A DNA stretch of 64,000 nt from Cyclospora cayetanensis (taxonomy: Eukaryota > Apicomplexa > Conoidasida > Eucoccidiorida > Eimeriidae): contig NW_020312756.1 of the NCBI RefSeq assembly GCF_002999335.1, forward strand, positions 103,404 to 167,403. The letters run 5' to 3'. Under the pieces are notes generated by a model. That model searched no databases. It saw only the letters and a list, made by a program, of their open reading frames with translations, and was not told where the DNA came from. Within the stretch, counting starts at the first letter, position 1. Every line of letters starts with the position of its first letter. The translations under genes were made by a program, and so were the position numbers. Below are positions 23,023-34,633 of this stretch, piece after piece.

Positions 23023-25190
23023 TTTCAAGAAAACTGCGCGTGGGTCTACGAGTGTGCGTGTGGAAGGCGGAGGGTTTGGAATAAATTATGGGAAACCGGC
23101 AAAATAGAACTCGGTGTTAAGGCTGTAATATCTGCTTGCGAACCACTGACGCCGCAGAGGTGAAGCGAAGAGCGCGAAGGCTCTTTAGCAGTTGCCAGAG
23201 GGGTCGCCAACTAGGGGGCATACAAATACTGGAGCATGATTATGTACTCTGGGGCACAGGGTTCCGACTAATTTGTTATTCTGATTCACTGTTAATTGAG
23301 GAACGAAATATCTGAAAATTTACACGCGAACATTTGCGTGCGGGGTAGCAGGAAAACATCCGTGCAAAGGCAGGCAAGCAGCGTTACGTCGATTATTGGC
23401 ACGCGAGTCTGCTGCCGTCTACACACAACGCCGAAAACCTCAATAGGTGCCTCTTTCACCATTCCATCTCCACAAATAATGATACATATGCTGAAAAGCA
23501 ACCGGCTACTTGATTATAGAACATAAATGCGCAAGACACTGCAACACTGTTCGGGTTCCCTCAATGAGGGTGGAGCCATACGCCAGCGCGCGTGCTGTAA
23601 TTTGCCCCTTTATTGCGCTGCTTATACCTGTTTACTCACCTGCGTAGGCGCATAGTCTTTGTGCTCCCTCCTTTGTTTGATTTGTGTGCACGGAGAGTAC
23701 TATTCTAGTTTTATCCGCCCAGCGCTCAGCGAGAGCCGCGCAGATTTTTCCGAGTCAAGGCACAACCTGCTTCCTGAGTGCTGCTATATATATACTTAGA
23801 CCCGCCGATCACGAACACCGAGAATTCCCCATGCGATGGAACCCCGGATGCAGAGGACGCCAAAGCTAGCTCTCTCCCTTGCTGTATGTTGCCGTATGTC
23901 CATCAAATTCACCAAATTCGCACCCCTCCCCTAAGTTGTAGACATCCCAAATTTAGGGGGATAAAAGCGGAGGCAGTAATTACCCAAACCGCTAACAAAC
24001 AGCGTACTGTCATTGGCAAAAGCAGAAACTACCTTGACGTTGGATGTAACTGCTCCCTGAAAAGCAGCAAGTGTTGCTAATGCCTTTGGTCAACGTACTC
24101 ACGTCCATATTTAGGGTCCGTGCCACTATTTCGTTTGCCTGTATCGCTCTTTCTCCCCCTCTCACCGTAATCTACCCATCGTGTCATTCTTCTCTCCGTG
24201 TCCGTTCGTAAACTGCTCCCACCGGACCTTTACAGGTTCACCTGGAAGACGGTAGGTTTAGTTTGACATCTTGACAACCTGTGACCAGAAGGTTTAGGGC
24301 ATGAAGGAAAGCGAGGGAGCAAGCGTACAACTCAGTACGTCCGCAGAGCAGTTCGGAGCTTTATTTACGGGTACTCACTACACTGTCGCACATGAATGAT
24401 TTCTATTACACTAAAAAGCGCATGCCTTCATTGTGAATAATGTATGAACGCGAATGCAGCGTTCCATTAAAGGTTTTCATACTGGCTTACTCGTCCATAC
24501 TCGGGTGTTGGCAATGGTATACATGCTGTCTTGACCCTTTACCTCCTGTAGCCCGACGATTAAGTCCATGATCGAAACAGTTTATCTACCTCTGGGAGCC
24601 GGAATGATTTGAGAGAGATTAAGCTTAAGGGAATTTCGCTGCTTTACCGGCTGACAAGCTGGTTATGATTGTGCATAGTCCTCAGCCGCGCGACGCATCC
24701 CAGGCCACCAAAAATCCCTTGGGGGGGCTTCTGCACTGTAGGATGAAGCTCATTATGGCCTACAATAATATAGTCATCTGAGTTGCGCAAAGCGGCACTG
24801 ACCGACTTCCTGCTTTTTGATACATAGCAGGGTATTTTAATGTGGTAGTGCTTTACTTGGATTTTGGCAGTGAGAGCGGATACATGGGTGTAAAATCTAT
24901 CGGACCCACATAACTTTAATAAAATCGTGAATCATTGCACACAAGAGTGATTTGGCTGCGCTACACAATAGTTGAACAGCTGGAGCTTCACAAGAGCACG
25001 TCAGCTAACACGTTCGAGATGCCCTTCATGTCACTGTAGAGTCGTACTACCAAGCCGGTGAACAACTCGAGGACTATCACAGTCCTGAAACTTTTCACTA
25101 AGAGACGTTACAGATGTGATGGTCCTTCTTGACAGTAAAGTAACGTTCATGTGAAAAGTGCTGCCATATTTCAAACCTCGCCATACCGCG
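23023..25190. other. Upstream region of the peroxiredoxin, nothing recognised
   Basis: This must contain the peroxiredoxin promoter on the minus strand, but no defined element can be named. All open frames are short (under 105 codons) and look like chance. Part of the distal end may be decayed 3' pol of the adjoining retroelement (RNase H/integrase expected on the minus strand), but no motif is readable. Confidence 0.4.
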
Positions 25191-27367
25191 TTAAGTTCGC
25201 TTTCCTACACTGGTAACTCGAGGAGAAAGACTAGCAGTAATCGAATTTTCTGGAGAGCCCATAGCCTGTTCAAAAAAAGAAGTCGGCAGCGCGCGGAGGT
25301 GTAAGGTGCCTGATACGTGTCTGTGCTGCGCCATCAGCCTCTTACGCCCAACTCGGAAACTGAGTTTTCTCAAGTAGACTAAAAGAACAGCAATCTCAGC
25401 AGAACGCGCTTGAATATTGTGGCAACAGTATGCGTGCCCATATAATTTCGCAGTGTGTTTGCAAGTTCGTAAAGATAGTAGCCACGCCTTGAGCGCTTAA
25501 CGTTCGAGCGATCTGACTCCAGTCCTGCAGCCGGAACACGAATTCCCAGAAGCGCAATTGGTATTTTGAGAATGAGCATTGGCGTTCCTTTGCATACCAG
25601 TGCTTGCCTCGCAACAGCTGAAGCTTACGTTGTAGCTGCCCTGAGTGATGTCTTACGGTTCGGCTGAATACGAAGACATCGTCCGTGTAGACAAACATCA
25701 ACCCCACCTGGTTCGGCCTTTCAAAATCTCGATTAAGCTACAATTTCAAACTAAAAGGGGCATTTATAACTCCAAACGGTGTACAAGTATAGCCGGGTTT
25801 GCAAATGCAAGTAGCTTTGTTTGTTGTCTCCAGGATAAACAGGTTTCTGTAGGGAGCGCCTCTGTCAAATAAAGTGCCCAGTTGGCTGTTGATCTGTGGA
25901 AGCTCTTATAGAAAGTCTTCTTCAAGGGCTTGAAGTCAACGAGCATGTGTCGCCTTGCATCCTTTTTTGGTGGCAGCACCGGTTTTCGCTTAAAACCCTA
26001 GACGATGCCTGCACTTTGCTATTCAACGATTCAGCAAACTGCCATTCAATCTTCTCTTCATGATTTAAAGACTCTCAATAGCGTGGAACATGGCTTGAGG
26101 ATTGCCCAGAGATACGCTCAATACGGCGTGCTAAATTACCGCACATAGCCTGCCTGCTGGTAGCTCGTCATTATTCAGCACTTTCCCGAAGTCCTCGTTG
26201 ACATCTGCCACTTTCGGTATCTTCCGCCTCAGATTATTTTAGGATTCTTCAAGATAGAGCCGGGCGTGGAGCCAATAAGGCAGGATACATGCTCAGAATG
26301 GTCTTCTCTTACGGTGCTGCTGGTTGGCCCCACGGAGATGCTGAAGCACCGATTCTAGCCCCCTCTCCAGGGATGAAATGAGCATTGTTGGCGAGACCAA
26401 ACGGGTGCTTCTTCCTAGTTATCCTTGGCATACCAACTTCCACAGCGCTTCTCTTCGCGGTTTCCGCGCTTTGCATTGGGTCACCTATGGAGTACCCGGG
26501 AATGCTGCATGGTGTTAATGCCCAAAATAGAAGTCACAGAGCATGCCAATAAAGCCGAATCCCAATTGAAGTGGCACCTGGCCGCCATAACCTTGCCAGT
26601 CCCTGCAGTTTTGTGCCCGTCAGTAGACGTAGCTCGCAGGAACCGCACTGGAGAGTGAAAAGGCAGATATCCTTGGATATCAGATCCACTCAACATCCAG
26701 TGTAGAGGAACGCTGGCAATTCTTGTGCATTGATGTGGGCTTCTATCAGCGCATGAATGATGGCGGCTCCCCAACTGCAGCTTTGCCCTCAATACTCCCC
26801 TTCAGGACGCCGCAACCTGCATGGGCAACTTCTTCTCAGCTGGCGTGCCCTTATTTGCTTATCAAATAGCCTGCCCCCGCTCAATCCAGTTCCCTGGCTC
26901 AAGCTTTTTGGCTTTTTGCATGCGCTTAGACTTCCCGATTATAAGGCCAATTTCGCACGCTACAAGAAAAGTACATTGTTATGGGGCTGTTTGGAGCCGG
27001 CAAAGGAGCTTGGGTAACTGTGATTTTCCTTTCCCGATCACCGTAGACTGTAACCAAGAGCCAATTGATACAGACCGGACATCCAAAGAATATCTAAACT
27101 CCATTATCCCTCCTTTTCAGCCAATGGCGCAGGAATTGCCCTCATTTCTTGCTTGAACCTCAGATAATGCAGCATTTGTGAAGCCCAATCGGTGGGGTGT
27201 TTAGTCGCTGACTCCTCTACTATCTTGCAGCCACCCGATATATGACACTTCGGGCAAGCCCTAAGTAAACCACCAATAAACCGATCTGTTGGTCTACTTC
27301 GTGTTCTGCGAAACAAAATTTTATATTCGTCGATACATCGAGTTACGGGTAGGCTTCTCTTAGCCAT
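25191..27367 (-). mobile_element. Decayed Ty3/gypsy pol remnant: possible protease end and reverse transcriptase
   Basis: On the minus strand, reading from high to low coordinates. At 26792-26481 a frame ends in a SILGINTMQHSRV-like stretch reminiscent of retropepsin ILGxD. At about 25979-25910 LPPKKDARRHMLVDFKPLKK matches the RT block in which a Lys-rich turn precedes R-x-x-VDYRxLN. A frameshifted stretch near 25850-25750 reads as the next block, ending CKPGYTCTPFGVINAPFS, equivalent to the FxxMPFGLxNAPxxF motif. At 25707-25396 FVYTDDVFVFS carries the catalytic YxDD (YTDD at about 25678-25689), followed by LQLLRGKHWYAKERQCSFSK, the usual leader to the LGxxxS motif. Stops and frameshifts between blocks show it is dead. 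The 27367-27104 frame has a CPKCHISGGC cluster that could be a decayed gag zinc knuckle, but this is weak. RNase H and integrase are not recognisable beyond 25.4 kb. Confidence 0.72.
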
Positions 27368-29182
27368 CTGAATTTTAATCCCAAACTTTGGTTTTGAGTT
27401 GATCTCGGGAGAAAAAGGTGATTAAGAGCGTGCGTAATGGCTTTCACTGTAGTAAGCTCTGCATGTAGACGACCCTCTTTGCACAAACAGAGCCAACCTT
27501 ACCTTGCTTCTCCATAATTTGGCTAAGAAGTACTGGCTACCTTCATCTAAGTAGTACAAAGCGTGGTGAATTCCAATTGGATAGCAAAACTTTCGAGTGG
27601 TCAGCCATGCTGATTGCCTCTCCGTCGCCAGAGGGTATGCTTTCTAGACTGTTGCGAACGCAAAATAGATTATTGAGATACCGAATGGTCCGATCGAAAC
27701 CATAGAAGTTTTTAGGGGCACCTCAGATGGCACTGCATCCTGGGAATGTGGATGGCCCGGTGAGAGCTGCATTGAAGCAAGCGGTGCTGCCAACTGTAAC
27801 GCTCTATCTAAAGTATCCCCGGTATAACTCCTCCCTCCTGGCTTCCTGCAAAGATAGAAAGTTATGAGCGTTTGCAAATGCACTAGCACCTTCCCCTGCC
27901 CGACACATAAGGATTTTTTTCGCAGTAGGGGAAAGGGGCAGCTACAGTATGCGTTAATGCACCCTCGAAGCACTCCGAGCATTTCACAGCTAGTTGCATA
28001 CAGCATCTGGCGCACACGCCGGCATTCCGCATTGAGTCTAATGTATCGCGCTGACTGTACACCGCAAAAATAATATATATGACCATACGAATCAAAGAGG
28101 CAATTTTTTTTCAATTCTCAGGGGCACATAACTAGTGTAGCAGAAAGTTTTAGGACGTAACTTAGCCGGCTACCATCAAGGACGCCGCTAATTGGAGGGG
28201 TGGGCACTGGTGGGCTTGCTTAGCAGGACCCAGTGAAAAGGAGTTTAGCCAAAAATACAACCCACAAGGGTGGGTGCAATGTGAATCACTTATGATCCGT
28301 CTGCTGCAAGCGATGTTCAACAACTTCGAGCCCGCGAAGCCGCTACGGGAAGGGTTCATGTTTCTGCGCTTTCTGGTTTGCCACTGAAAAGAAAGCTCTT
28401 TGTCCGCAGGACTGGACGTAGACGAGTTAAAAATATACGAAATTGTGTCGCGAAGGGAGGCCCCAGCGACGAGCCAAGCACATGGAAACCGACATGCAAA
28501 CTCTAGAACGCAGCCGGAGTGTGACACACCGGGGCATAGGAGAAAAACCATCGACTCCGGGCGTCTCAGTCCTCGGTATAAAAGTTTCTCCTTATGGCAT
28601 TTAATAGCATTAGTCTTAAACGGGGAAACTAAAATGTTGAGTGTTTCACAGAAGCCTCCTGAGGACCCCTAGCCCCATGCATCAGCTGTTCGTGCAGCAT
28701 GAAATTCGTTTTATAGAGTGCTGCCTCTATGTATCCATATGTATCCAATGCCTTTGGTTTTTGGCTTAAGAGTTCATGAGCACCAAAGTGTGAGGCTACC
28801 TGGACCTTCCAGCAGTGCCCTGCAGCCGTCGCGCGTCGACGTCGACGAGACTTGGGTCTAGTGTTCAGGGACTGCGGCTTACGATTTGCAGTGTCTGTCA
28901 ACGTTTCTTTTTCAGATGCAGAAATTTGAAGAGGCAGGCCGCGCCTTTCCTTCGGCTGGTGCCAGCGCACCAGAATTCCAAGCCCTCGAATCCTGTCCCT
29001 TACACCGAAACATCAGTAGGCAGCGCTGAACACTCACCCAGGCATCCTGCCATCGGAGCACAACTTAGGGGGGGTTTTCCCCCCTCCTTGGGACCCTGCT
29101 GGTCTCAAGCTCTGGAATCCAAACTCCAGAGCGTCAGAGTCGCTCTCCTGACGCTGGATTCTCGTCTTCACGCCCTTTCGGG
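27368..29182. other. Intergenic boundary zone between plain and repeat-rich segments
   Basis: No gene signal. A minus-strand open frame of 156 codons (28114-27644) has no family resemblance or splice context and is left unannotated. From about 28.8 kb GC content rises and reading frames lengthen. The region just before 29183 probably holds the promoter and 5' UTR of the transporter gene. Confidence 0.4.
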
Positions 29183-30543
29183 ATGGCAGAGTCACATGTG
29201 GTCCGTCAGGACCTGTGGCCTTTGGGCATTTCTATCATTTTCTGTGGATCCCTTTCGGGGGCTGCCGGAGGTACTTTGCAAGTTTTCGCCCTAGACACTT
29301 GCGCAGCCCCCTCCTGGCGCGTGCGCCTGCAGATCTGCCTTCCTTCCTACCGACGCCGTCTTGTCGCTGCGCACGGCTGTCGCCTTTGCGCGCTTCACGG
29401 GCAGAGCAGCTGTGCCGGGAAAGGCACTCGAGGGTGTGCAGTGCGCGTGGCTTGTGCGGTGTAGATACAATGGTTCGTATGTCCTACAGCGCCGCGGGGC
29501 CAGAGCCTTCGGTGAGGGAGATGCTGAAGAAACCGATGTTTGTCATCGGGATGATCCTCACCACAGCGGTCGATTCGGCTTGCACGCTTGGCGCGCTCAC
29601 CTTTGCTCCTTCGGTGAGCTTTCCTCCGCAGTCTTCTGCACAACCGTACTTGCACTCGAAACAAACGTCTTCTGAACAAGGCGCGCATGAGCCTTCCGAA
29701 AGCTTCCTCCCCCGCTTCCCTGCACCCCCTCAACCTGAACTCGCGGAAGAAAGCGTTCCTTCGCGCCTCTCTTTCCCCCACTTCGCACACCAATTTAACG
29801 CGTTCCACTGACGGTTCGCGTGCGTGTTTTGCGCCCTCCTCCGCGCCTGTGCAGCCCTCTCGCCTCTCAGCCCATGCGTAATTGGTGGTTTGCGTTCAGT
29901 CGATGGTCACTCCGTTCGCCGGCGTTCACATCTTCTGGGCTGTTTTGCTCTCGCATTTCTGGCTGAAGGAGAGTGTGGGACGTTGGGAAGTCTTGGGGTC
30001 TAGCTGCGTAATTTCAGGTGTTTTGCTCCTGGTGCTATTCAGCGGGAAGGAGACCGATATCACGTCGATTTCGCAGTTCAGAGCTGCGGCAAGCACACCT
30101 CTAGCTCTCACATACATATCCGTGGCAGCGGCTTCCACTCTCACGCTTGTCTTGCTGAGTCAAAAGTTGTATCCATGCTCTCTCGGCGCGTGGGAGGTGC
30201 CCATACAGGTAACCGCGCCGCGGGAAACGGGGAGGACTGTTGGGGGGGTTGTGGTGAGCTTTTCGGGGTGTATGTTCTCTTATTGCTTCCTTCCTCTGAC
30301 GCGCATGCCTTTGCCAGTGTGTTCAGCGTTCTTTCATGGGTCCACTCTGCCAGGCTCAAGGCGTGCGGTGCGTGATTTGTGGATTTTCAGCGCCTCTCTC
30401 TGGCCTTGGCTTCCGGAGTTTTTGGGGGCAATACAAACGTGTCTGCCAAGCTGCTTACCATTGCTGTTACGCAGCTTTTTAGGGGCGACTTCTCAGTGCT
30501 CACGAAGTAATCCGCTGTGGCTTCTTCGTTGCTGCTGCATGTA

Positions 30544-30575
<32 letters not shown>

Positions 30576-31431
30576 ATGTATATGTACACATATATATACA
30601 CTTGTATACCTGTGTATTGCCAACTTTTAAAACATCTCTCACGCGCCCATAAAACACACTTTAGCTCACCCGTACATTATGCACACGTCCAGCACACGGA
30701 TATCCTTTCTACCATGGGTGTCCTATAGCCTCTGTAATTCTCATGCTTTCTGGGAAGCCATCTCCGAAAAGCCTTGCGGTGTGCGATTCTTCCAGTTGGC
30801 AGGCTTACGCGGTGTTCTTTGCAACCATACTTTTGGCCCTTTTGCAGTTGCTATTCTTAAACACCGCCCTCAGGAAGTACGTGTTGGACTGTTAACTGTG
30901 GGTCGTTGACTTCGCCACGTGCCTCTGTGGCTGCAGAGAGCTTGTTTCGCGCAGCTGTACAGACAGTGTATATCGAGCAAGGGAGGGGAGAGCGTTGAGG
31001 GCTTGGGGCCTGTTGCTTTTGTTAACAGGTTCGAAGCAATTTATGTCATTCCCACAACCAACAGCTGCCTCGTTGCGGAAGGCATCGTGGGGGCAATTAT
31101 GGTGTTGCGGGAGTATCCGTCCACGTGGGTGTGCTTCCTCCTTGGCCTCCTGCTTTGTGTTGGAGGCATTCTCGTTCTCACCATCAAGCACAAAACGCTG
31201 CAGACACCCCAGCCGAAGACTGCTCCGCCGGAGCAGGTCCGTCCTTTCGTCCACGAAAAGGTTCAGCGCACGGTGGTCAAACGCGGAGCTCTGTTAGAGA
31301 CGATGGGCAAAACACACTGCGGCTTTATGGTTCTTCTGAGTCCGCACAGAGGCTGCGGAGCAAGTTTTTTGCGCCTGCATCCTTCGCTACTGAGTATCTG
31401 CATGCGCAAGGGTAGGCCAAGTTCTAGCTGA
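29183..31431 (+). CDS. NIPA-type (DUF803) magnesium transporter, multi-pass membrane protein
   Basis: Proposed start ATG at 29183 (MAESHVVRQDLW), which leads directly into the first membrane helix GISIIFCGSLSGAAGG. Further exons: about 29465-29613 (MLKKPMFVIGMILTTAVDSA...ALTFAPS), 29900-30208 (MVTPFAGVHIFWAVLLSHFW then LKESVGRWEVLGSSCVISGV), 30391-30506 (SLALASGVFGGNTNVSAKLL), 30796-30876 (WQAYAVFFATILLALLQLLF then LNTALRK) and from 31029 (FEAIYVIPTTNSCLVAEGIV then GAIMVLREYP). Phases fit from 29900 onward. The pattern of short hydrophobic helices with PSxMVTPFA, FLNxALRK and YVxPT matches NIPA/DUF803 proteins, Mg2+ transporters related to the drug/metabolite transporter fold. The first splice (29.27-29.46 kb) is unresolved. 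Two frames stay open past 31.25 kb, so the C-terminal tail to 31431 is uncertain and may continue through 31.45-32.4 kb. Nucleotide-sugar-type DMT transporters are the main alternative. Confidence 0.7.
30541..30604. repeat. TA/TG microsatellite in transporter intron
   Basis: Alternating (TA)n, (TG)n and TATATG runs of about 60 bp immediately after the donor at 30507, inside the intron between the 30391-30506 and 30796-30876 exons. Confidence 0.85.
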
Positions 31432-31578
31432 GGCTTGTGCTTGCTGCTTTGCAGGTGCTTCGCCCCCTGGAGGAGCCTCCGGAGCCTCAGAGGTCGTGGG
31501 TGCCCAGCGAGCCGCACCTTGCTGCTTCTAGGTGGGGAACGCGCTGTAGGGCCTGACTGCGGGGCTGTTGCTCCCTTG

Positions 31579-32475
31579 TTGCAGTCGCTTGCTAGCCTTT
31601 TAGACCCCCCTTTGGTGGTGTAGTGGCTGCCGCCCCACGCACAACTGAAATTCCCGTTCAAGCGGCCTTCGGGCTGCTCTGCCTGCTCACTGGGGAGGCT
31701 CCTATCTCGTTTGTCGCCTTGCTGCAGGCCGGCTGCTGGCATGGGCTTGAACGAATTCTTCCCAAGCTCCACGGCTATCCTCACAGTGCACGCAGTTCAG
31801 CAACTATTCCCTCCGCTGAGCTCCAGAACCCGTGAGTTGAGCCTCGGAGGGCAGCGTGAAAGCGCTGAAGTTTTTCACCGAGAGAAAGAGCCACAGCGAG
31901 CAGCGCAAGTGGCCGACCTCGGAGGCGTGCTCCTCCGCTCCGCCTTCCCTCCCCGTCTCCGAGTGCCTCTTACTCCGCACAGCAGACTGCGTACGACGAC
32001 AGAAACGAATGACGCGTTGCGTGCTTTTGTTGCTTTGCAGCCTCTTTGCCGGATCCCACTTTATCTGATCTCACCTCGGCCGCCCCTTTGGGAGCCCCTC
32101 AGAGTTTCCAAGGCTTTCCGAGGTCGGCTCCCCCAGATCTGGAAAGGAATGGACCTGTTGCGCCGTCAGTAGGTGGCAGCGACAGTTGCTGCAGCCTTCT
32201 GCAAGCGCCACAGGAGGCGGAGCAGCAGCTGCAGCAAGCCGCAGGGTCCAGCAGCGACAGCACGAGCGACAGGAGCACCAGGCGGCACTGCTCGTCTCCC
32301 CCGTTGCATCAGCAACAACGGGGGCTCGCGGAGGGGCGGCTGGAGGATCGGCAGCAGCACCTTCCACAAAGTGCAAGAGAAGACGGCAGCAAGTTGCTGC
32401 GTGGAACGGATAGCAGGTAGACTGACACCCCCAGCGCGCTTGCTAGCCTCTTAGACCCTCCTGGCTTCGGTAAGG
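31579..32475 (+). repeat. Two diverged direct copies of a roughly 30-bp segment about 850 bp apart
   Basis: The sequence gcttgctagccttttagacc near 31585 returns as gcttgctagcctcttagacc near 32438, with flanking cc(c/t)cc and gg(t/c) bases also shared. Both encode LASLLDPP in one frame. It could be a fragment of a segmental duplication or of a dispersed repeat downstream of the transporter. Confidence 0.5.
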
Positions 32476-34633
32476 GGGCTCTACCAGCAGCAAAGCCACC
32501 CCCATAGCAGCAGAATGCGATGGTGAAAGCATGGACGCTCGCGACGAGTCATCAGGCATGCATTAGCACCAAGAGCGGCGCACGTAGCCGCTCACGCAAG
32601 AAAAATGCCACCAGAAGCAGCATCAAGAGCAAAAGTATCGGCAGACGGAGCCAAAAGTGCTTCGGCCTGCGTTTTTCATCCTTGAGGCGATAATCACGGT
32701 GCAACGGCACCCTGACGCAGCACCAGGAATAACGCCTCCCAGAAGATTAGCTGCATGGCGCAGATTCCTGACCGCTACAGCGGATCGATGCAGCGTTTCC
32801 TTTCCTCGCACTGCTATGTGTAATGAAAACCTCTCCATCTGATGGCCACTAAGGGCCTCTCGAGTGCCCCGCTGCTCGCCTCGTGGAGCCCCCAAGAGCC
32901 CGTACCTCTTTCAAGCGTTCGTGAGTGTGCTCTGTGCTATGCAGCAGCAGCACTGCGAAACGTATACAGCGCACGGCATCGTTGACTTCCATTATCGCTG
33001 CGCCCCGGTGGCTCTGCCGCTGGCCAACCACCTTTCCTTGAGAGCATTTTATTTTCGCAACGTCGATATCTCGCTTTCTTTCTGCGCGCGCTGTTTCGCT
33101 ACCTAGTGGTTGCCCTTTGGGGAGCACTGTCTGTCTCCCAACAGCCGCCGTGTTCTTGCCGCCTTCTGGCTCTTCGAGTCAGCTTTCATTGCTTGTTCCT
33201 TCATGCGTTGGCTTGCGTTGTTTGGTGTTGTAACGCGGACGCGGAGGGGAGGGAAGGGTGTGGACGCCCAGGCGAAGGGCACATGTGAACGCGTAGCAAG
33301 AAGGGGGAGGCAAGTTCTTCTAGGAAAACAGATGCAGAGAATTGCACAGAGAAACATAAAAGTGACGAATGCACAAGAAGTGGGGAGAGTGCCCCGCGAA
33401 ACGAACTCATGCACAATGCAATTGTTGCATACTTCTCTTTTATCTCTTGCGGTGAACGGGTAAAAGCCTGTGCCTGTAGTAGATATACGTATATTTCTAG
33501 GGAACAGTAAATAGAAAATATGCACTATAGACGAGTGTCTCGGAATGTTCAAACGTTGCTTCCACTGCTAAGCATCGATTTTCAGACTTCTCTGCCGCTG
33601 CAGGGGAAGTCAGAAACACTTTCCAGATTCTTCCTCGGTGGGCGCAGTATGCAAGCGTATCCCGCCATAGAACTGTGCAGTTGCAAATGTGTTTGCCAGT
33701 GGGGATTTAGTGTCAATGCACATGCATGTAAATACACCTCTGTGGGAGGACGCAATGTTCCCTGACTCTATGGGCGTCCCCGTGACAAAGAAAACAGTGA
33801 GGTGGTGGGCACCTCAGGCTCGGCGAGCTGCAGGCGTGCGCAGCCAGTAATTTATGCTGTAAGTCCGTGTCGTCTCCTCACTGCAGATTTACATAGGTGG
33901 GCTCAGGAAATCGACTGTACGGATAGAAGCTTGGTCTGGAGGAGGAATGTGCATTCCCATGGATGCTTGTACACGTGCATCAGAAACGCGCATATTATAC
34001 GAAAAGCACACAGGAGCCCCTGACAAGTAATAGGGGCACAAATGTACCGCTCTTTGGCCAACACGGCATGGCAGTATACAAAGCCATCTTCTAATTGGTG
34101 TGTATGTAGGAAGGCTGCGATGCAACTCTCCCGAAAAGTTTATGTTGAGGCTACTGAATGCAATACATGTACAATGCGCCACATACCTAGGTCGAGTGCC
34201 CATGCAGACATGCACGCGCATGGACACCCCAAAAGACCCCTGTACGCCTACTCGCGCTTGCACATAATTGCAAGTAAACCCCCTCACACGTGGGCATGTG
34301 CAGATATCCTCATTCATGCTCACGTGAACCTGCTCCCACGATCGTGCGTTTATGCAAATACACAGGATCTGGATGTTTATATGTGTGTATATGCATGTAG
34401 AAGAGCAAGCGGAGGCGCACAATGGTATTGATAAATGCATCAATACACGAGTTAAAACTGGAAAGCATTGAATACAGTTGTAAATAAGGGAGGTGCTGCA
34501 GGGGCATCTGAAATGCATGAGCTGGGGAGTATGCTCTCGGTACTGCTACTACGCTGTGCCAAATTCCGCCATGAAGGATGCCACAATTCTCTCTGCTGCA
34601 GCAGCTGTTGCAGTGGAGTTAAGAGCAGCAGAA
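32476..34633. other. Intergenic between transporter and ERO1 3' ends, nothing coding recognised
   Basis: Open frames here, including minus 33552-33103 and minus 34518-33889, are rich in Cys and His and arise from TACATG/TGCATA-like simple sequence between about 33.5 and 34.5 kb; none shows a domain or splice context. The region should hold the 3' UTRs of two convergent genes. Confidence 0.4.

Noticed and set aside
33889..34518. 209-codon minus-strand open frame rich in Cys and His
   Set aside because: Composition reflects TACATG/TGCATA-like simple sequence; no domain pattern and no splice context.
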